A DNA stretch of 64,000 bases from Pelomonas sp039929605 (GTDB lineage: Bacteria > Pseudomonadota > Gammaproteobacteria > Burkholderiales > Burkholderiaceae_C), in the NCBI RefSeq assembly GCF_039929605.1, contig NZ_JBDSQX010000099.1, forward strand, positions 8,148 through 72,147. The letters are read 5' to 3'. A program made the translations under genes and the position numbers. Below the pieces are notes generated by a model, which ran no database searches, was not told the origin of the DNA, and was given only the letters and a program-made list of their open reading frames with translations. Position 1 is the first letter of the stretch; each line of letters opens with the position of its first letter. Below are positions 61,115 to 64,000 of the stretch, in pieces.

Positions 61115-61858
61115 TCAGTGGGCCGCAGCCCGGCAGATGGCGGCAAAGTCGGCCACCTTCAACGACGCGCCGCCAATCAGGCCGCCGTCGATGTCCGCCT
61201 GCGAGAACAACTCGGCCGCGTTGTCGGCCTTGACGCTGCCGCCATAGAGGATGCGCATGACGCCAGAACGGTCCGTCGCCGCGTGCAACTGGGCGCGCAG
61301 CACAGCGTGCACAGCCTGCGCTTCGGCGGGCGAGGCGGTCAGGCCGGTGCCGATGGCCCAGACGGGCTCGTAGGCCACGACCATCTCGCCGCAGCAGTGG
61401 GCCAGCGTGTGGATGACGGCCGCGAGTTGGCGCTTGACGACGGCTTCGGTCTGGCCTGCTTCGCGCTCGGCGCGCGTCTCGCCGACGCAGACGATGGGCG
61501 TCACACCGTGGGCCAGCGCGGCCTTGGCCTTGTCGGCGACGAGCTGGTCGCTCTCCGCGTGATAGGCGCGTCGCTCCGAGTGGCCGACGATGGCGTAGCG
61601 GCAGCCAACGTCGGCCAGCATCGCGCTGGACACCTCGCCGGTGTAGGCGCCCTGCTCGTGCGAGGAGCAATCCTGCGCACCGTAGGCGATGGCGTTGCCT
61701 GTCAGCGCAAGCGCTGTTTCGGCGATGTAGAGGGCCGGCACGCAAACGGCGACGTCGGCGTTCCAGGGGCCGGCTTCTTTGAGGCCGGCAAGCAACTGCG
61801 CGTTGGCCGCACGGTTGCCATGCATCTTCCAGTTGCCTACGACGAGTTTTCTTCTCAT
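61115..61858 (-). CDS. tpiA: triosephosphate isomerase
   Basis: A 247-aa TIM-barrel glycolytic enzyme interconverting dihydroxyacetone phosphate and glyceraldehyde 3-phosphate. Catalytic Lys is in GNWKMHGN at residue 12, catalytic His in AIVGHSERR, and catalytic Glu in VVAYEPVWAIGTG. The phosphate loop is ILYGGSVKADNA. It ends about 1 bp from the preceding quinone oxidoreductase gene, so the two are probably co-transcribed. Confidence 0.97.
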   Translation of the reverse strand: MRRKLVVGNWKMHGNRAANAQLLAGLKEAGPWNADVAVCVPALYIAETALALTGNAIAYGAQDCSSHEQGAYTGEVSSAMLADVGCRYAIVGHSERRAYHAESDQLVADKAKAALAHGVTPIVCVGETRAEREAGQTEAVVKRQLAAVIHTLAHCCGEMVVAYEPVWAIGTGLTASPAEAQAVHAVLRAQLHAATDRSGVMRILYGGSVKADNAAELFSQADIDGGLIGGASLKVADFAAICRAAAH

Positions 61859-61859
61859 G

Positions 61860-62855
61860 TCAGCTCCGTTGCCATGTGAGCACGATCTTGCCGATGTGCT
61901 GGTTCGATTCCATCAGCGCATGCGCCTCGGCAGCCTGGGCCGCCGGCAGCTCGCGGCAAACGACCGGCTTGACGCGTCCTGCTTCGATCAGCGGCCATAC
62001 CTTGTCACGCAGTGCGCGTGCGAGCCCCGCCTTGAATGCCGCCGAGCGCGGGCGCAGCGTCGAGCCGGTGATCGTCAAACGCTTGCGCAGCACGAGGCCG
62101 GCGTCGATCTCCGACTTCACGCCACCCTGCACCGCGATCAGCGCCAGACGGCCATCCTCAGCCAGCGCCTGCACGCCGCGGCCGATGTAGTCGCCCGCCA
62201 CCATGTCCAGGATCACGTCGACGCCACGACCGCCCGTGGCAGCCTTGGCTTCGGCGACGAAGTCCTGTTCGCGGTAGTTGATGGCGACGTCGGCGCCCAG
62301 CGCCTTGCAGGCTTCGGCCTTGTCGGCACTGCCGACGGTCACCAGCACACGGGCGCCGAGCGCCTTGGCGATCTGGATAGCCGTCACGCCGATGCCGCTG
62401 GAGCCGCCATGGATCAGCAGCGTCTCGCCGGCTTGCAGGCCAACGCGATCAAAGACATTGGCCCAGACGGTGTAGCAGGTCTCGGGCAGCGTCGCGGCTT
62501 GCGCCAGCGTCCAGCCTCGCGGCACCGGCAAGCATTGGCCTACCGGCGCCGTGCACAGTTCGGCATAGCCACCACCGTTGACCAACGCGCAGACCTCGTC
62601 GCCCAGCTTGAAGCCATGCGCGGCCAGGGCTCCGACGTCCCCGGCGACGATCTCGCCAGCAACCTCAAGCCCGGGCAGCTCGCTCGCACCCGGCGGCGGC
62701 GGGTAGGCGCCCTTGCGCTGCAGCACGTCCGGGCGGTTGATGCCCGAAGCTGCAACGCGGATCAGGCACTCACCCGGGCCCGCGACTGGGTCCGGCCTCT
62801 CGGCCAGCTCCAGCACTTCGGGCCCGCCGGGGCGGGTGATTGCGATGGCTTTCAT
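61860..62855 (-). CDS. NAD(P)H quinone oxidoreductase, zinc-free MDR (PIG3-like)
   Basis: A 331-aa medium-chain dehydrogenase/reductase. The N-terminal domain has MKAIAITRPGGPEVLELAER and RVAASGINRPDVLQRKGAYP, and the nucleotide-binding domain the motif LIHGGSSGIGVTAIQIAKAL with KVLVTVGS-like ARVLVTVGSADKAEACKALG. The zinc-ligand cysteines of alcohol dehydrogenases are lacking, so it is a quinone or enone reductase of the PIG3 type. It lies between pnp and tpiA, 1 bp from the latter. Physiological substrate unknown. Confidence 0.88.
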   Translation of the reverse strand: MKAIAITRPGGPEVLELAERPDPVAGPGECLIRVAASGINRPDVLQRKGAYPPPPGASELPGLEVAGEIVAGDVGALAAHGFKLGDEVCALVNGGGYAELCTAPVGQCLPVPRGWTLAQAATLPETCYTVWANVFDRVGLQAGETLLIHGGSSGIGVTAIQIAKALGARVLVTVGSADKAEACKALGADVAINYREQDFVAEAKAATGGRGVDVILDMVAGDYIGRGVQALAEDGRLALIAVQGGVKSEIDAGLVLRKRLTITGSTLRPRSAAFKAGLARALRDKVWPLIEAGRVKPVVCRELPAAQAAEAHALMESNQHIGKIVLTWQRS

Positions 62856-62866
62856 CGCTGAGTCAA

Positions 62867-64000
62867 TTACTCCGCAGCAGGCGGCGTGACGTCAGCCGCA
62901 GGCGCGGCCGGAGCCGGCGCGGCGTCACGGTCGATCAGCGCCTTCATCGACAGCTTGATGCGACCCTTCTCGTCGGTCTCGAGCACCTTGACCTTGACCA
63001 CTTGGCCTTCGGTCAGGAAGTCAGTGACCTTCTCGACGCGCTGGTGGGCGATCTGGCTGATGTGCAGCAGGCCGTCCTTGCCAGGCAGCAGATTCACGAG
63101 GGCGCCGAAGTCCAGGATCTTGACGATCGGGCCTTCGTAGATCTTGCCCACTTCGACTTCGGCGGTGATTTCCTGAATGCGCTTCTTGGCCAGTTCGGCC
63201 TTGTCGGCATCCGTCGAGGCGATCGTGATCGTGCCGTCTTCGCCGATGTCGATCGTCGTGCCGGTCTCTTCGGTCAGTGCGCGGATGGTGGAGCCGCCCT
63301 TGCCGATGACGTCACGGATCTTCTCCGGGTTGATCTTCATCGTGTACAGACGCGGCGCGAATTGCGACACCTCGGTGTTGGCCGTGCCCATGGCTTCCGT
63401 CATCTTGCCGAGGATGTGCAGGCGAGCTTCCTTGGCTTGCGCCAGGGCGACCTGCATGATTTCCTTGGTGATGCCCTGGATCTTGATGTCCATCTGCAGG
63501 GCGGTGATGCCGGTCGTCGTGCCGGCCACCTTGAAGTCCATGTCGCCGAGGTGATCTTCGTCACCCAGGATATCGGTCAGCACGGCAAAGCGGTTAGCGT
63601 CCTTGATCAGGCCCATGGCGATGCCGGCCACGTGGGCCTTCATCGGCACGCCGGCGTCCTTCAGCGCGAGGCAGCCGCCGCAGACCGAAGCCATCGACGA
63701 CGAGCCGTTGGACTCGGTGATTTCCGAGACCACGCGCACCGAGTACGGGAAGTCTTCCTTGCTCGGCAACGCGGCGATCAGCGCGCGCTTGGCGAGGCGG
63801 CCGTGGCCGATTTCGCGGCGCTTCGGGCTACCGACACGACCCGTCTCGCCGGTGGCGAAGGGGGGCATGTTGTAGTGCATCATGAAGCGGTCTTCGAACT
63901 CGCCGTCCAGCGCGTCGATGCGCTGTGCGTCACGGTCCGTGCCCAGCGTCGCGATGACGAGAGCCTGGGTCTCGCCGCGCGTGAACAGCGCCGAGCCGTG
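62867..64000 (-). CDS. pnp: polyribonucleotide nucleotidyltransferase, C-terminal part (cut by window edge)
   Basis: The last 377 codons of PNPase, the phosphorolytic 3'-5' exoribonuclease of the RNA degradosome. The visible part opens in the second half of the enzyme (SALFTRGETQALVIATLGTD) and includes the second RNase PH core (YNMPPFATGETGRVGSPKRR, SNGSSSMASVCGGCLAL, MDFKVAGTTTGITALQMDIK). The KH domain (IRDVIGKGGSTIRALTEETG) and S1 domain (GKIYEGPIVKILDFGALVNL) follow, then an Ala/Pro-rich tail. The start and N-terminal core lie beyond the window. It precedes the quinone oxidoreductase by 11 bp. Confidence 0.97.
   Translation of the reverse strand, partial: HGSALFTRGETQALVIATLGTDRDAQRIDALDGEFEDRFMMHYNMPPFATGETGRVGSPKRREIGHGRLAKRALIAALPSKEDFPYSVRVVSEITESNGSSSMASVCGGCLALKDAGVPMKAHVAGIAMGLIKDANRFAVLTDILGDEDHLGDMDFKVAGTTTGITALQMDIKIQGITKEIMQVALAQAKEARLHILGKMTEAMGTANTEVSQFAPRLYTMKINPEKIRDVIGKGGSTIRALTEETGTTIDIGEDGTITIASTDADKAELAKKRIQEITAEVEVGKIYEGPIVKILDFGALVNLLPGKDGLLHISQIAHQRVEKVTDFLTEGQVVKVKVLETDEKGRIKLSMKALIDRDAAPAPAAPAADVTPPAAE

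Overview
This high-GC window looks like a chromosomal segment of a betaproteobacterium in the order Burkholderiales, probably near the Rubrivivax/Leptothrix/Roseateles group. This is inferred from gene content and order; no 16S rRNA gene is present. The strongest cues are the run pnp - quinone oxidoreductase - tpiA - secG - tRNA-Leu - nuoA-N - DUF2818 - nudF, a TPP-riboswitch-led thiC-thiO-thiS-thiG-thiD/E operon, and an SDR-type threonine dehydrogenase paired with kbl.

1-10 kb: a short-amide/urea locus on the minus strand (urtABCDE, then formamidase fmdA, cut by the window edge). Divergent from urtA are a very large hybrid sensor kinase, whose input half looks like an NCS1 nucleobase/cytosine permease followed by an eight-cysteine cluster, and a LuxR-type response regulator overlapping it by 4 bp. 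The intergenic region holds a NarL-like 7-2-7 palindrome and a hairpin that covers the kinase ribosome binding site. Two structured repeats lie inside the urt operon. I consider this the most interesting system in the window.

10-17.6 kb: a putative lipoprotein oligogalacturonate lyase (PL22), a secreted HExxH protein, and a three-gene set (TonB-dependent receptor, YfiR-like periplasmic protein, membrane protein with degenerate GGDEF and intact EAL) that resembles an envelope-to-c-di-GMP signalling module. A DEDDy exonuclease follows.

17.6-26.7 kb: the thiamine operon with its riboswitch and a candidate promoter, an MFS exporter with a divergent LysR regulator, a small secreted protein of unknown function and a VapBC-type toxin-antitoxin pair.

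26.7-44.6 kb: two RND efflux pairs (pump plus adaptor, neither with an outer-membrane channel) flank aroC, a CBS-domain protein, a DUF962 protein, a MipA-like porin, the kbl-tdh threonine-degradation operon with a divergent XRE-cupin regulator and a perfect 16-bp palindrome, YihY, DUF2069 and a D-2-hydroxyacid-type flavoprotein dehydrogenase.

44.6-64 kb: housekeeping genes: nudF, DUF2818 and the complete 14-gene respiratory complex I operon, tRNA-Leu(GAG), secG, tpiA, a quinone oxidoreductase and the 3' part of pnp. No gene-free stretch exceeds 300 bases. No rRNA, CRISPR array, prophage or insertion sequence was seen.
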